NCBI GenBank assembly: GCA_036429605.1 | Contig: CM071591.1 | Coordinates: 2,666,001-2,730,000, forward strand | DNA length: 64,000 nt | Source: Cladobotryum mycophilum | Lineage: Eukaryota; Ascomycota; Sordariomycetes; Hypocreales; Hypocreaceae | Reading direction: 5' to 3' | The notes under the pieces: model-generated | Databases searched by the model: none | Seen by the model: only the letters and a program-made list of their open reading frames with translations | Told to the model about the DNA's origin: nothing | Program-made: the position numbers and the translations under genes | Shown: piece by piece, positions 11,876 to 23,237 of the stretch | Layout: every line of letters starts with the position of its first letter | How positions within the stretch are numbered: the stretch's first letter is position 1

Positions 11876-13124
11876 GGGGAGTGATGCTGTAAGGTGTGAA
11901 AGGGGATGCATATGCAGGTTGGGCGAGCAGGCTCCCATGGTCAACCTATAGGGCAGGAGAATACTATTCGTTGTGATGTGATGTACGGATGAGAGGCGGC
12001 AGTTAGTTGCATCTGAGAAGTTTTACGTGGCTAAGAATAATTTTCTGCAAGTAGGAGTAGTAGAGAGAGTGTGTGAGAGAGACTTGAACCAAGTGCATAC
12101 ATTGCAGTTAATCAATCATTCGTATGTTGTATTATTATGAAGATGAGTGTTGTCATGGATGTTTCCAGTATCACAACCGCTGAAGCTTCAATGCTGAGCA
12201 CACCTCAGTTGAATGGTGCCCACCGTAAGCGAGAATGGCAGCCTGGGACCTGGAAACTCAAGCGCCAGCCTACAGCTGCAAGCCACTGCAGTTACAGGAC
12301 ACCTCCAGGGACACTTAGAATTACATGTCCAGTACCTGATACGGATGGATACAAAGTGACAAGCCCGCCTCCTAATAATAACCCCACTTTAGCACACCAC
12401 CCAGCCCAGCCAGCTCTAGAGGTACAACTAGGTACCTATCCAACACAAGCGCCAGATCAAAGCGAGCCCCGTTTCATCCTGCTTCCCCTCTCATTATTGG
12501 AGACAGAAAGACATTTGAGACGCATAAAGAGAGGCAGACAACAAGATCAAAGGCACAAAAGAGCTTGACAAAAAAAAAATTACTCGTTTCTTTTGGTTCT
12601 TTCAGCGGGAGATTGATAAAAAGATCAGTGAGCTTGGACGCGTTGGCTCTTTTTACTTTTTCCCTTTATTTCATTCATTTTTAGCTGAGATTCTTGTCAG
12701 CCCAGCCCAGCCCGGCCCAAGCCAGCTCAGCGAGCAACCTACAAGTACTAAGATACGAGGAGGTACAGTACAGTACTATAGCAGCAGTCTCCTCTCCTCT
12801 GATCACCCACTATCTCCATATTTCGCCTCCCTATTATTTTCCTGTGCTCTTTCTGGCCTCCCTTCTCCCTCTCTTCCTGTCAAATTGCCCCACCGCCCGC
12901 CCGCCGCCTTCGCGACCCCCAGAGAGAGAGAGAGGCAGCAAGAAAGAGGTGTGACCGCAACGTCATTCAACCCACGCCCAAAAACCACACAACAACCCTT
13001 TTAGACAGCCCTTAGACAAACCCCCCCTTCCCGTCCAAACCGAAGTTTTCCTCTTCTTCTTTAATAGAGAGTAGCGACATTTTCAACGGCCCCCCTCTCC
13101 CCCCTTCCTCCGCGCATCACCGTC
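11876..13124. other. Intergenic: EXO84 3' flank and PP2A 5' leader
   Basis: No gene was recognised. A 143-codon open frame at 12137-12568 is low in complexity and lacks any motif. The right half (about 12830-13120) is strongly pyrimidine-rich and probably carries the PP2A promoter and 5' untranslated leader. Confidence 0.55.
13000..13124 (+). promoter_or_regulatory. Pyrimidine-rich leader of PP2A gene
   Basis: Long C/T tracts (for example CTCTTCTTCTTT and runs of C) lie directly before the PP2A start codon. Such tracts are common at transcription starts of highly expressed fungal housekeeping genes. The exact start site cannot be placed. Confidence 0.4.
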
Positions 13125-14680
13125 ATGGACACAAATATGGAGGATGTTGGACGAGCGCCCGCCGACGTGTCGCCTGTGCTGAACGAGCCTGCGACGATAC
13201 CTACGCTTGATGGGTGGATTGAGGGTTTGATGAACTGCAAGCAGCTGGCCGAGGCTGATGTCCAGAGACTGTGCGATAAGGTAAGACTGGCGATGCTTCT
13301 TTTTCTTCTTCTTTTTCGGGAGCCTGGTCGAGGGAGCCCCCGTTGTCAGGAGCTGGGAGGAGCGCGGCCTTTCCTTGCCACCACCACCACCACCATCACC
13401 TCCACAACTCTACCTTTTACCATCGCGTGACCCCCCCGTTAGGCATCTGTTTAACTAACTTAGATCTCTTACAGGCGCGAGAGGTCCTTCAAGAAGAGTC
13501 CAATGTTCAGCCAGTGGTACGTTGAGCCCCGGTACTGATACTGATGTCGCCGCCAGCTCCAGGCCTCAAATGCTCATATCACAAAAAAATAGAAATGTCC
13601 CGTCACCGTCTGTGGCGATATCCACGGCCAATTCCATGATTTAATGGAGCTGTTCAAGATTGGCGGCCCCAACCCTGACACCAACTACCTCTTCATGGGT
13701 GCGATCCAGCCTACGTGGTCCTGACTTGTCCGTATTGCTAATGCCCGCCCCAGGCGACTATGTCGACAGAGGCTACTACTCAGTCGAGACCGTCACCCTC
13801 CTCGTCGCCCTCAAGATCCGATACCCCCAACGCATCACCATCCTCCGAGGCAACCATGAGTCTCGACAAATTACGCAAGTCTACGGCTTCTACGACGAGT
13901 GTCTTCGAAAGTACGGCAACGCCAACGTCTGGAAATATTTTACCGACCTGTTCGACTACCTCCCTCTCACAGCCCTCATTGACAACCAGATTTTCTGTCT
14001 CCACGGTGGCCTGTCCCCGAGCATTGACACTCTGGACAACATCAGAGCCCTCGACCGCATCCAGGAGGTCCCCCACGAGGGCCCCATGTGCGATCTTCTA
14101 TGGTCCGATCCCGACGACCGGTGCGGATGGGGTATCTCCCCCGCGGTGCGGGGTACACCTTTGGTCAAGATATTTCAGAGGCTTTCAATCACAACAACGG
14201 CTTGACGCTGATTGCACGAGCGCATCAGCTTGTCATGGAGGGTTACAATTGGTCACAGGATCGAAACGTTGTGACAATCTTTTCAGGTATGTGTGGGTTT
14301 TTTTTTGGGGGGGGGGGGCCGGCTTGCCGCTTATCGAGCCGAGGACCCTGATTGCTCCCATATGATGGTGGGGGTGATGTCTTATTTTGTTTGCATCGTA
14401 CTGACGCGATAATTTTCTTGCAGCACCAAATTACTGCTACCGATGCGGTAACCAGGCTGCTATTATGGAGATTGATGAACATTTGAAATATACTTTGTAT
14501 GTTGATACAAACCTATCCCCTTTATTCTCAAAATAGTACTAATAATTGCCAGCTTGCAATTTGATCCATGTCCCAGAGCCGGAGAACCCATGGTGTCGCG
14601 ACGTATGTTGACTTCTATATCCTTTACTCGCACCCTCATCTTACTCACACGTAATAGGAACCCCCGACTACTTCCTCTAA
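13125..14680 (+). CDS. PPH21: PP2A catalytic subunit (apparent -1 frameshift)
   Basis: Catalytic Ser/Thr phosphatase subunit of PP2A. Seven exons: 13125-13280, 13475-13516, 13593-13698, 13754-14286, 14424-14496, 14553-14602 and 14658-14680. Metal-site motifs are present: GDIHGQFHD, GDYVDRG and GNHESRQ, then LLWSDPDD and YCYRCGNQ. The C-terminus TPDYFL is the PP2A signature for carboxymethylation and B-subunit binding. The start gives the fungal N-terminal tail MDTNMEDVG. The frame is lost at the C5 run 14138-14142: the upstream frame ends GWGIS and the downstream frame resumes RGAGYTFGQDI. One extra C gives the invariant GWGISPRGAGYTFGQDI and 327 residues. PP2A is essential, so a real null mutation is very unlikely; this is probably an assembly error. 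Exon 1 is phase 0, and the later intron phases work only if that base is restored. Confidence 0.95.
14298..14318 (+). repeat. T9-G12 homopolymer tract in PP2A intron
   Basis: Nine T followed by twelve G lie within intron 14287-14423. The true length is uncertain given the homopolymer problems seen nearby. Confidence 0.7.
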
Positions 14681-15556
14681 TCTTGACCCATTCTGCCTTT
14701 GAAGAAGCTCACGCTGTAAAGCACACCCATCGCAGGAGTTTATTTCGGCGCCTGTTGGTACTTTGTATCTATGGAACGTCGGGATGAATAAAAATAAAAA
14801 TAAAAACAGACTCCTGAAATGTGTACAATTTTTTTTTAAATCCTAACTGCCGCAATGTGTACGGGACAACAAAACAGCATACAGCCATGACAAGTCTTAA
14901 TGTGAGAAATGGAAAAAGAGGGGTTTTTTGGTGCACGAAGTGGCTGTTAACCCCCAGTTCAGAGAGAAGGGTCTTCTATATTTTTTTAGAGAGAGAGAGA
15001 GAAAGAGAATAGAACCCCCTTTTTTTTCTTTCCTCTTATGTATTGTCTTTGAGGGGAAAGTCAACATAGAACATGAGGCGATGGTGAGGGCAAGAAAATG
15101 AAAAATGTTCGAAGAAGCGTCATGTGGTTTATTGTGACGTGATTTTACCCCCATATCCTTTACAAAGATATCTAGAAAGAAAGAAAAGAGGTGACATTTT
15201 ATTATACTCCTTCATTACGGAGTACTAGGTACCGTGCACAACAGGCCCACGAGAGATTTGGGGAGGAGGGGGTATAATGAGTATAGGGATGCGAGATCAT
15301 ATTCACGGCTGTTGGGGGGGACTTGGATGAATAGCGAGTAGTGAGTATCATTACTATTTCCTTCATTGCCATCCTGTGGCATTCTAATCAAACGCTCTAT
15401 GCTAAATAGGTATAAGAAAAATCTATCATCAAGTCCGATGCAATGATGCAATTCATATAAAATATCACCGGTACGCCAAACCCCCTTTACAACATCATCT
15501 TAAACATTCATCAACGCCATTTCAACGGCCTCCATGTTCAAAGCGCCCCTTATCAT
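14681..15556. other. Tail-to-tail gap, PP2A and DUF3112 gene
   Basis: No gene was recognised. It contains a GA microsatellite (14988-15009) and one copy of the recurrent 9-mer TACGGAGTA (15216-15224), preceded by TACTCC. Confidence 0.6.
14988..15009. repeat. GA microsatellite
   Basis: A run of GA dinucleotides with one interruption, in the 3' flank of the PP2A gene. Confidence 0.8.
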
Positions 15557-16717
15557 TCATTTTTCATTAAACATTTGCCTTTTAAAGCCATGTTGGAATT
15601 GAAACTCCCCCAACTTAGGATTGCTGTGAAGAAGAGCTTGTAGCTCTCTCCTCATCGGAATCTTTAGGGGGATGGGCGCCTTTTCTGATCCTGGGACACC
15701 ATTCACGTAGTGTCCAGGAGCACTGCTTCCGTTTGGGATGTGGAAGCGGCGGTCAAATCGAGAGAGAGCATATGAATAGACGCAGATGATCTCAATCAGG
15801 TAGTTGACGCAGTAAAAGGCAGCCTTGTGGTGGAACCACGCAGGGTCATCGAGTGGACGACGGACAAAGGAAACGCCTGCGCGGAAACCAGCGCTAAAGG
15901 AGAGTAATAAGGAGGTGAAGACCAAGAGGAAGAGCTTGGTGCGCATGCGGCCTGTGCCGAACCTTTCGATGGGTCCACGACGAGGGAGAACAAGGCAGAT
16001 GGCCACGATGGGGGTAGGAAGGAAAGCCAAGATGGCGAGGTAAACGATAGCAAAGAGTTGGACATTGTGGATTCTGTTGAGGGTCGAAACATTGAGCGTG
16101 TAGAAGCTGTAGACGACAGCTGTGATGAGCATGACGAAGCATGCAAAGATGGAAAAGTACAAGAAGCGGAAGAAATAAGTCGGGATCCGGCTCCAGCCAA
16201 TGTGCGGGTGGTAAGCTCGAACCACGCGCTGGGTGAAGATGAGGTTCACGGCGAAAAGGAGGATGACACCGGCGTTGATGAAGATTTGGGCGGCGATGGC
16301 GATGCGTGCGTTGTGGGGGTATGAGGCCCATACGATTCTCATGACGTTGGCTGTGATTCTGGCCATGGAGAAGCCGAAAAGGAGGCCTGAAAGAATGAAT
16401 TTGTGGCCACGACGCTTGTTGAGTTGGAGGATGGTCATGTTGAAGGCGGCAGAGGCGACGAAGAATATGAGAATGACGGCGGAGATGGGATCATCGACAG
16501 AAGGGGTGGGGACGCCACCTAGACCGGCGGTTCGAGGAGGATATGGAGGGCCCTGAGATGCATGTTAGTACCTTGAAGACGTGATTCATTGGTACGGTGC
16601 TTGTTGGTGTTGAAAGGGGGTCTTGTGTAAGTCGTATCAGTGAGTGTGTTGACTGGGGAAACATACTGGAGGAGGACTTGAGGCTGGCGATGAGCCATTG
16701 CTCGGAGGAGAAGACAT
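15557..16717 (-). CDS. Seven-helix membrane protein, DUF3112 (family C GPCR-like)
   Basis: Two exons on the minus strand: 16717-16667 and 16552-15557, with intron 16666-16553, giving 348 residues. The N-terminal 40 residues are Ser/Pro/Gly-rich. Then come seven hydrophobic segments, for example AVILIFFVASAAF, IAIAAQIFINAGVILLFAVN, FFRFLYFSIFACFVMLITAV, VQLFAIVYLAILAFLP and LFLLVFTSLLLSFSAGF. The second half of helix 1 carries TILQLNKRRGHKFILSGLL and the next loop FSMARITANVMRIVW; this pattern is typical of the fungal DUF3112 family, often annotated as family C-like G-protein-coupled receptors. The function of that family is unproven, so receptor activity is inference. It faces the PP2A gene tail to tail and the RNase H-type gene head to head. 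Confidence 0.85.
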
Positions 16718-19459
16718 GACGTCAACGTGGAAGCCAATAAGCTTATGAATTCACTATGAGGCTTTCTGGTGGTGGTGCTTGGCAGCAGCGACGGTGTTGT
16801 ATTGAAATCGAGTTGAGTTGAGTCGAGTCGAGTCGTGTAAGTGACGATTGCCGAGCGAACTGAGTCCAGCGAGATTACGGCCGAGGAATTGTGATGGTTT
16901 TAAACGATCAAATATTGTCAGATTTTTTGCTGCGGTAATAAAGAAAAAGAACTTGCTTGGCAACTGAGATTACCTCATAGTTATTAAGTATTAAATGAGC
17001 CCATTGTTGGATTGCTTTCCTCCAAATGATGGGCGCACAGGCAAGACCTGCATGCATGCATGTATGCATGGCCTACCTGCAATAGGCTATTCCCCCAGTC
17101 GGTCTTCGCACTTCTGCCAAGATCCGTTGTGCGGGAGAGGCTTCCTAGTGGATCGGTTGTCGATTTCCGGTGCACCATCACTAAACAACAACACACAAAC
17201 ACCAGCCCAGGGAGAGCGAGAACGCGAGACGGATACTGTATTTGTTTAGTTGGATGAGAAGCCTCCGCACCTGCAATGTTACAGAGCTGCCACGCGAGCA
17301 CATGGCCAAGCACGGCCAAGCATAGCAACCATGTGATGTGATGTGATGCGATGCCATATGGTGGTGGGTTCGATTGCTGTGAGATTGGATGTTCCATCAT
17401 CGTCATGCAATAAAAGGAGAACAGTTATTATAGGGAACAAGGTTACGTTTAACTCATGCACGACATATAAAAATTCACCTCTCCTCCCTCTCTCCTTCCC
17501 CCTCTCTCGTTCTTGCTCCTCCTATTCACCAAAGGAAATGAGCAGGTTGCACCTCGTACGACTTGCCTCACCTCGTCCCTCACCCCTCATCCGCCCTTGT
17601 ACGGAAGGTGCACCCAACCAACGGACATAACGGCCATTGTAATTTGCAATAACAGCACAAACAAATTGTTTGCTTTCAGCTGATGTGACACTTTAGACGG
17701 GAACCGACAGCCGCGCGCAAAATGGAGGAATCAAATCAGGATGGATTCACTCTTCAGCCCAAGGTCGGAGGGTCGGGGCTTATCGGTGGAGGCGGTCGGC
17801 GCGAGAGAGCTCGTAGCCACCGATGATTTTACCTCGTGTGACCAATCAGCGCTCCACCGCTGCTACTGTCTTGTCCCTCGCGTTTCAAAATCTAAGCTTA
17901 TTTCCCTAATCATGAGCATAAAAAAGAGTATTCATTACCTCAGTATTAATTATGCCGACAGGAATAGTCCGCATTGTCCGTATAGCTCCTTCTGCTTCTG
18001 CTTCTGCTCCTGTTCCTGCTTCGGACTCGGATGAATCCCACATGCAATCAAATCAGGCTGCAGCTCGTGATTAGTAGTAGTCGCTTGATTGATAATAAGA
18101 AACGTTGGCTCTGTCTGGTGATGGCGTTGCTTTGGTCGGGGATCCATCATATGACCAAGGTACAACCAGTTTCGATGACGCATGCGCTCGCAGCTTATTG
18201 ATTCGAAATACCTGCATGATATGCAGATAATTTATATATCTCGTATTAAACTTGCTAGCATGTGCAAAGTGGTGTGTCGGAAGATTTAACCTAGTGGTGT
18301 TACCCTATATCAAGCCGATCATCAGAGATTGTATATTAAAATAAACATCCCAATCAGCAGTCTTGGCGGGGGACATTGGCGAATGGCAGAGTCGAATGTA
18401 GATGAAGACGGAAATTCTGACTCGGATCGGCTAAAGTGAGTTTAGTTGCTGAATCATTCATTAAACTCAGATCACTGTCTCCTCACCTCAATGAGAAATA
18501 AGGGCGTTCTAGATTGTGTTAGTCGTCAAGATCTCAATAGCCTTAGGGTTATAACTTGGATAAGACCATCAGAAACTAGCAAAAGACTTTTGCAAGAGAC
18601 ATCAGGTTGTGTATTGCTATTGTATTTCCTTTAGCCATCATAATATCCATTGTTCCCTCCGTTCCTCTTGCATCTGGCGATTTCTCATATTTCAGTTTAT
18701 TCCCCTGGGCTCTGTCTGCTCCTCCAAATATTTTATTTTATTTTATTTTATTTTAATTTCACATAATGCCTACCCTTTGACCAATTTTTTATTTATTATT
18801 TATTCATCAGCTCAAACTTTGTCATCCAGTATTCAGATGGCTTGCACAGTTGAAGGCCGCCGTGTAATGTCAATTGTGTCGTGTCAGATGCTATTCATCA
18901 GCTCAACTTTAATGTACGAGGTAACGGATTCTTATTCAAGTTCTCAGGCCAGAGTAAACTCATCATAGTAGCTACCTAGTACCTATGCCATTCCACTACA
19001 TAAAGTCACTTGAGTTTGCTCCTCCATCTCGGCCGCTGCATCTTGTTGACGCACTACCAAGTTTGTATCATAATCTAGGCAGGCAGCTAGTAGCTCATTG
19101 ACAGGAGTAGCATTTATATATCCGAGTTCTCTTCCAAGTACAGCCGAAATGCCCCATATAGACCACGTGAGCTGCTCTGTCACCTAGAAAGCGACGCCAT
19201 TCACAAACGGCCCGGCAAGAACTATGACAGCTGGCAAGAAGTTAATGCAGGAATGCCCTTTATTCTTTCCCATTTAACTTTACCAGTACCAGAGAACTGA
19301 GATCAAAAACCCAAATTATTATCACTTTTAATACCCTCACCCCCCCCCAAACAGAATGTGACCGCCTGAATGATGATCTGTCAAACCATCACTTCCATCG
19401 CAGGTCACACTCTCACACAAGACCTCTTTGAGGCTATATAACTTGGCCCTATCATCAAT
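16718..19459. other. 2.7-kb gene-poor region
   Basis: No open frame here shows a known motif or a convincing exon chain. The stretch includes short direct repeats such as ATGTG units (about 17332-17352), a TTCTGC-rich tract (about 17991-18010) and a TTTTA pentanucleotide repeat. It must contain promoters for the flanking divergent genes. Confidence 0.5.
18730..18755. repeat. TTTTA pentanucleotide repeat
   Basis: About five consecutive ATTTT/TTTTA units in AT-rich intergenic DNA. Confidence 0.8.
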
Positions 19460-20448
19460 ATGGCATCGGGCACCATGGGCTCTTTCCAAGAGATTTGGTT
19501 AGACCTCTTCAACAAAGCTCAGGATAAGTTTGATCGAAAAGAGCAACGAGCATTTGACCGATGCGAAGCCAGAAAGGAAGCAAACTTCATTCGATTGAGA
19601 AACAACAAACTCATCTCTCGAGTGAAATCTAGCAAGAAGGAAAGGAGGCGGCGATTGGCAGCTCTCAGACGAGAAACCAAGGAAGCAAGAGAGTGTCCTC
19701 CACCGAGCGAGGGCAATGCCAACTCTGGATCCGCCATGCGCAAAGCTGCCCTGGCCTTGTCCAAAAAACTACGACACTCAGAAATAATCGCCCAGAAGCT
19801 CTTTCACAGCTCGAGGCCAAATTTGGCCTCCAGTGTAACAACACGGGATAGAGAGCAGGCTCTGACATTCGCACACGATATATGCAACCGGGAAGAGTCA
19901 GGAACTGACTTGGTATTTTGGACCGATGCCTCGGGTGTAAGATATAGCAATGAAACTTACGCATGCGCCGTTGTCTTCAAAGAAAACGGCATATGGAAGT
20001 TGACTACTGGGGTGATGCCATCTACAACCATCAATACAGCAGAGTTCCATGCCATTTTGCTCGCTCTAGAAACCGCGGTACAGAAGATTGAAGACATACC
20101 CCGTCCAAGACCAGATATATCCGTCAAAGTCTTTTCCGATTCCCTGGCATCCCTCCACTGGATCGACGAATCCAAGCAGAGAAAAAGACACGGGTGGCGC
20201 CAGAAACAACCACGGGACTGGGACATGTCAGAGTCATCAGCCGGCATATGAAGCAACTCGGTGCCAACCTAGAGTTTCACTGGGTACCAAGGGGGCAGGT
20301 GGAAGGGAATAGAGTAGCAAATTCAGCAGCACGCATTGCGAGAATGAAGGCAGGGACGCTCAACTCGCCGGCGGCTGGTGAGGGAAACCCTGAAGAGGCA
20401 GCAAATACAGAAACCATTATTGCATTTGGTTCTTCACTTTGCAAGTAA
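19460..20448 (+). CDS. Solitary RNase H-fold protein, frame-broken
   Basis: The upstream frame runs 19460 to about 20186 and the downstream frame from about 20187 to 20448. The N-terminal 110 residues are very basic and helical (KAQDKFDRKEQRAFDR, SSKKERRRRLAALRRE). A type I RNase H fold follows: the first Asp in VFWTDASG, Glu in TINTAEFHAILLALE, the second Asp in VKVFSDSLASLHWI, then after the break the helix GHVRVISRHMKQLGANLEF and the C-terminal VEGNRVANSAARIA. The last catalytic position, normally Asp, is Asn here, so activity is doubtful. The frame changes near the A5 run 20182-20186, where one more A would join both halves. RNase H modules of this kind occur in fungal non-LTR elements; no reverse transcriptase or repeat ends are visible, so it is either a domesticated fragment or a standalone gene. 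Confidence 0.62.
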
Positions 20449-22585
20449 GCCGGCAACTATCGTCCATTAGTTTCGCATCTATTGTTTCTCTTACTTTCTC
20501 TCGTTTCTACTTATTCCTCTTATATGTTTTTATTACCGGTATTATTCATTGCCTTATTATAGGCTCTGATCCAGCAATCTCTTTCTCCTGCGTGCCGTCA
20601 GATCAGAGTAGTTGTCGTTGTAAACTAACTTTATGATAGGCTCTCAACGGACACTCTAGTAGCAAATAGGAAGGCGTTGAATATCCGTCGTAACTAGAAG
20701 CCGAACCCCCCCCCCTTCTTCCCCCGCAAAACAAAATGAGGAAAAGAAAAGAAAGAAAGAAGCATGATTCTGGACGGCACTTACGACACTACTATACGAG
20801 GATGATACTTGTACGATGACGGCACGAGGATTTTCGGTTGAACGACAATGTACATGTGTATGGCATATTTGCTTTTGGAGCTCTACAAACATGGCGGATC
20901 CATGTTTGAATTCGCAGATGTGACAGGAATTGAGAGGTCTTTTGTTATTTCAATGTCATTTCTTTGTTTTTTCCGGTGGCTTGGTAAATAATGCCTTGGT
21001 TGGGAGGGGCGACCAAATTACAGTGCCGCTAGAATGGAGATGTCATTTTACATGAAGAAGGCTATGGCCATTATTGCAACTATTGAATGATTGTCACATT
21101 TGTATTTTTTGTACGTGTAGCAAACCTCTTTCTACTTGACGTTGGTTCATTCTCTAGCAAGTAGTGACATTTTGTGCTCTGGATCATTGATGCGGGCTGT
21201 GGGAAAGGTGAACACATTCCCGTGCATACATGAGAGCGGAGAGAAAAGTTGGACCCGAAACAGACATTTCGGGTACTTTCAAATGAACCAAGATGCAAGT
21301 TCAAATGATGATCAAATGGCGGTGGAAAAGAAAGAGAAGAGGAAAAAAAAAAAGAGTGAGTCGTGGCAGAGCAGGGTCTGAAATTAAATGAGTCTGTCTC
21401 TGGTGTCATGCGCGCGCCGGGTTGTGTCAGAAAGATCAATATTTACCCACTTTATGTATGACTAGAATACCCTGTACTCCATACCTTACTTACCTTGGTA
21501 CGGAGTACTCTAGGGCTCTATGTGGGGGGGGGGTTCTTGTTTAGGTACATTAGTAGGACTGATCAAAACAGTTCGCAGCAAGAGCATTGTTGTTGTCTTT
21601 ATCTTTTGATGAAGAAAAACGAATGGATGGAATGCAATTTGGGGGGGGATGTGCATTGACATGTCAACTTGCCCTCTTTTTCTATTAGTTCGTGTGCGCC
21701 TCGTGAAATAGCTTGGGCGTCTGTTCTTTGGTGAATGCGGAGGAAGAGAAGAGCCCTTTTGGGGGGAAGAGGGGTAGGGGATCTTCTAGAGGGGGACACA
21801 CACCTCCTGATTTCTGATTCAGCTTACCATGCATGCCTGTAGCCCCCGGTGGGCTTTTCTCTCTTCTCCTCTTCGGCTGCAGGTCCATTGTTGTTGAGGC
21901 GACCTGGCGCTATCGAAGGGGGGCCACGTCGACAACGGAGAGGGATGCAATGCAAGCAATGTAGATGAAAATCTGCCTAGGTTTTTTTCTTTCTTTTTCT
22001 TTTCTCCTCCCTCCGGTCGAAAAAAGCAGGTAAAAGAAAAAGGGTATACTTGTAGTTTACAGTGACGCTTACTCCGTACAGTATCGTGACATTGCATTCC
22101 AAGTTGTGACAAGAAAAAAAGGTGTTGGGGATATTTTACCGCGGACTGATCCGAGACATATCCGGACACCCGTTCGGTGTCATTTCGAATCCATAATGGA
22201 TCCATTCCTTTGCGCGCTTTGGTTCATGTGGTGGTGGGATGGAGCGGATAAGGTGGCTAATACTGGAGAGAGAGCGTGGTATAACCTTGGGGGAGATGTG
22301 AACACTGTCTCAGCCTTTTTATCAGCCTCGGGGCATATATCTGGGATGAACGATTAAGCAGCCGAGATGGACTGGTATACTACCTACTCTTATGATATTG
22401 CCTGTTTTAATTTTGTTTCGTTTGGGCTTGAAAACTTTTCTGGTAGTGGCTTGATAGAGTAGAGCCGCGATATTGTGATGGTCGTTGACACTTGCGGATG
22501 AGGAGATAAACCTCTTCTTTTTGTAAACGCCATTGCAATAGCACCTGCATAGCATCTTTCTTCAAAAAAGACTACATGTGATATG

Positions 22586-22606
22586 TTATATATATATATA
22601 TATATA
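22586..22606. repeat. TA microsatellite
   Basis: About ten TA units in AT-rich intergenic DNA. Confidence 0.8.
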
Positions 22607-23098
22607 GAGCAGCCTTGCATTGTATTTTAAGGTTTCAAGGATTTGTCTCGATTCTTGTGCTACACAAAACCCGATAAATAGAGATCCATTCTGAGAGGGG
22701 GGCTTGTTAATAGTTTTACAGGACCAAAAAGGCAGCACATCCATGGAATCAGATAGAGTGGTTGACTGAGTGAGTGAGTGGGTGAGTGGGTGTGCAATCC
22801 ATCTGAATGGACGTGCGTTGGAGTAACTTGTCAAAGTCCTTCTCGTCCAATCCGTCCGTGCGTTGTCGTGTGATGAACTGGTTGCATTGTGATATAGTGC
22901 TTCTTTCTGTTTTTGCTTTTTATACCCTTTTTTCTTTTCTTCTCCTTGTGCTGTTCAAGTGCTGCTTGTGCCGCTTCCCGGACCGTCCATGCGGGTTTGG
23001 TGCGCGATGCGGTCATCAAGATCGTCGGTTCGCAGTACGAGCAGCGAGATTAGAAAGGGCACGCCGGCAAGGGCACTAGTGGGAAGATGGTATAAGTT

Positions 23099-23100
23099 AA

Positions 23101-23135
<35 letters not shown>
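23099..23135. repeat. AAT trinucleotide microsatellite
   Basis: About twelve AAT units in a row, intergenic. Confidence 0.9.
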
Positions 23136-23136
<1 letters not shown>

Positions 23137-23208
23137 GCATTGGGCAAAGCTCTTTTTGCAAAGTCACCCTCCCATATCATCCACGTGGAGAAGGTAAAAT
23201 GTTCTAAA

Positions 23209-23237
23209 GGATGGATGGATGGATGGATGGATGGATG
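23209..23237. repeat. GGAT tetranucleotide microsatellite
   Basis: About seven GGAT units, lying about 75 bases after the AAT repeat. Confidence 0.9.

Noticed and set aside
13754..14286. Programmed ribosomal frameshifting in PP2A
   Set aside because: The same kind of break occurs in several unrelated genes at plain homopolymers, and homologues have no such shift. A sequence error is simpler.
17355..17385. GGTTCGATT resembling a tRNA B box
   Set aside because: The rest of the B-box consensus and a matching A box or cloverleaf are missing.
23209..23237. Tandem GGAT units as a possible CRISPR-like or minisatellite array
   Set aside because: Units are only four bases without spacers. It is a plain microsatellite in a eukaryotic genome.
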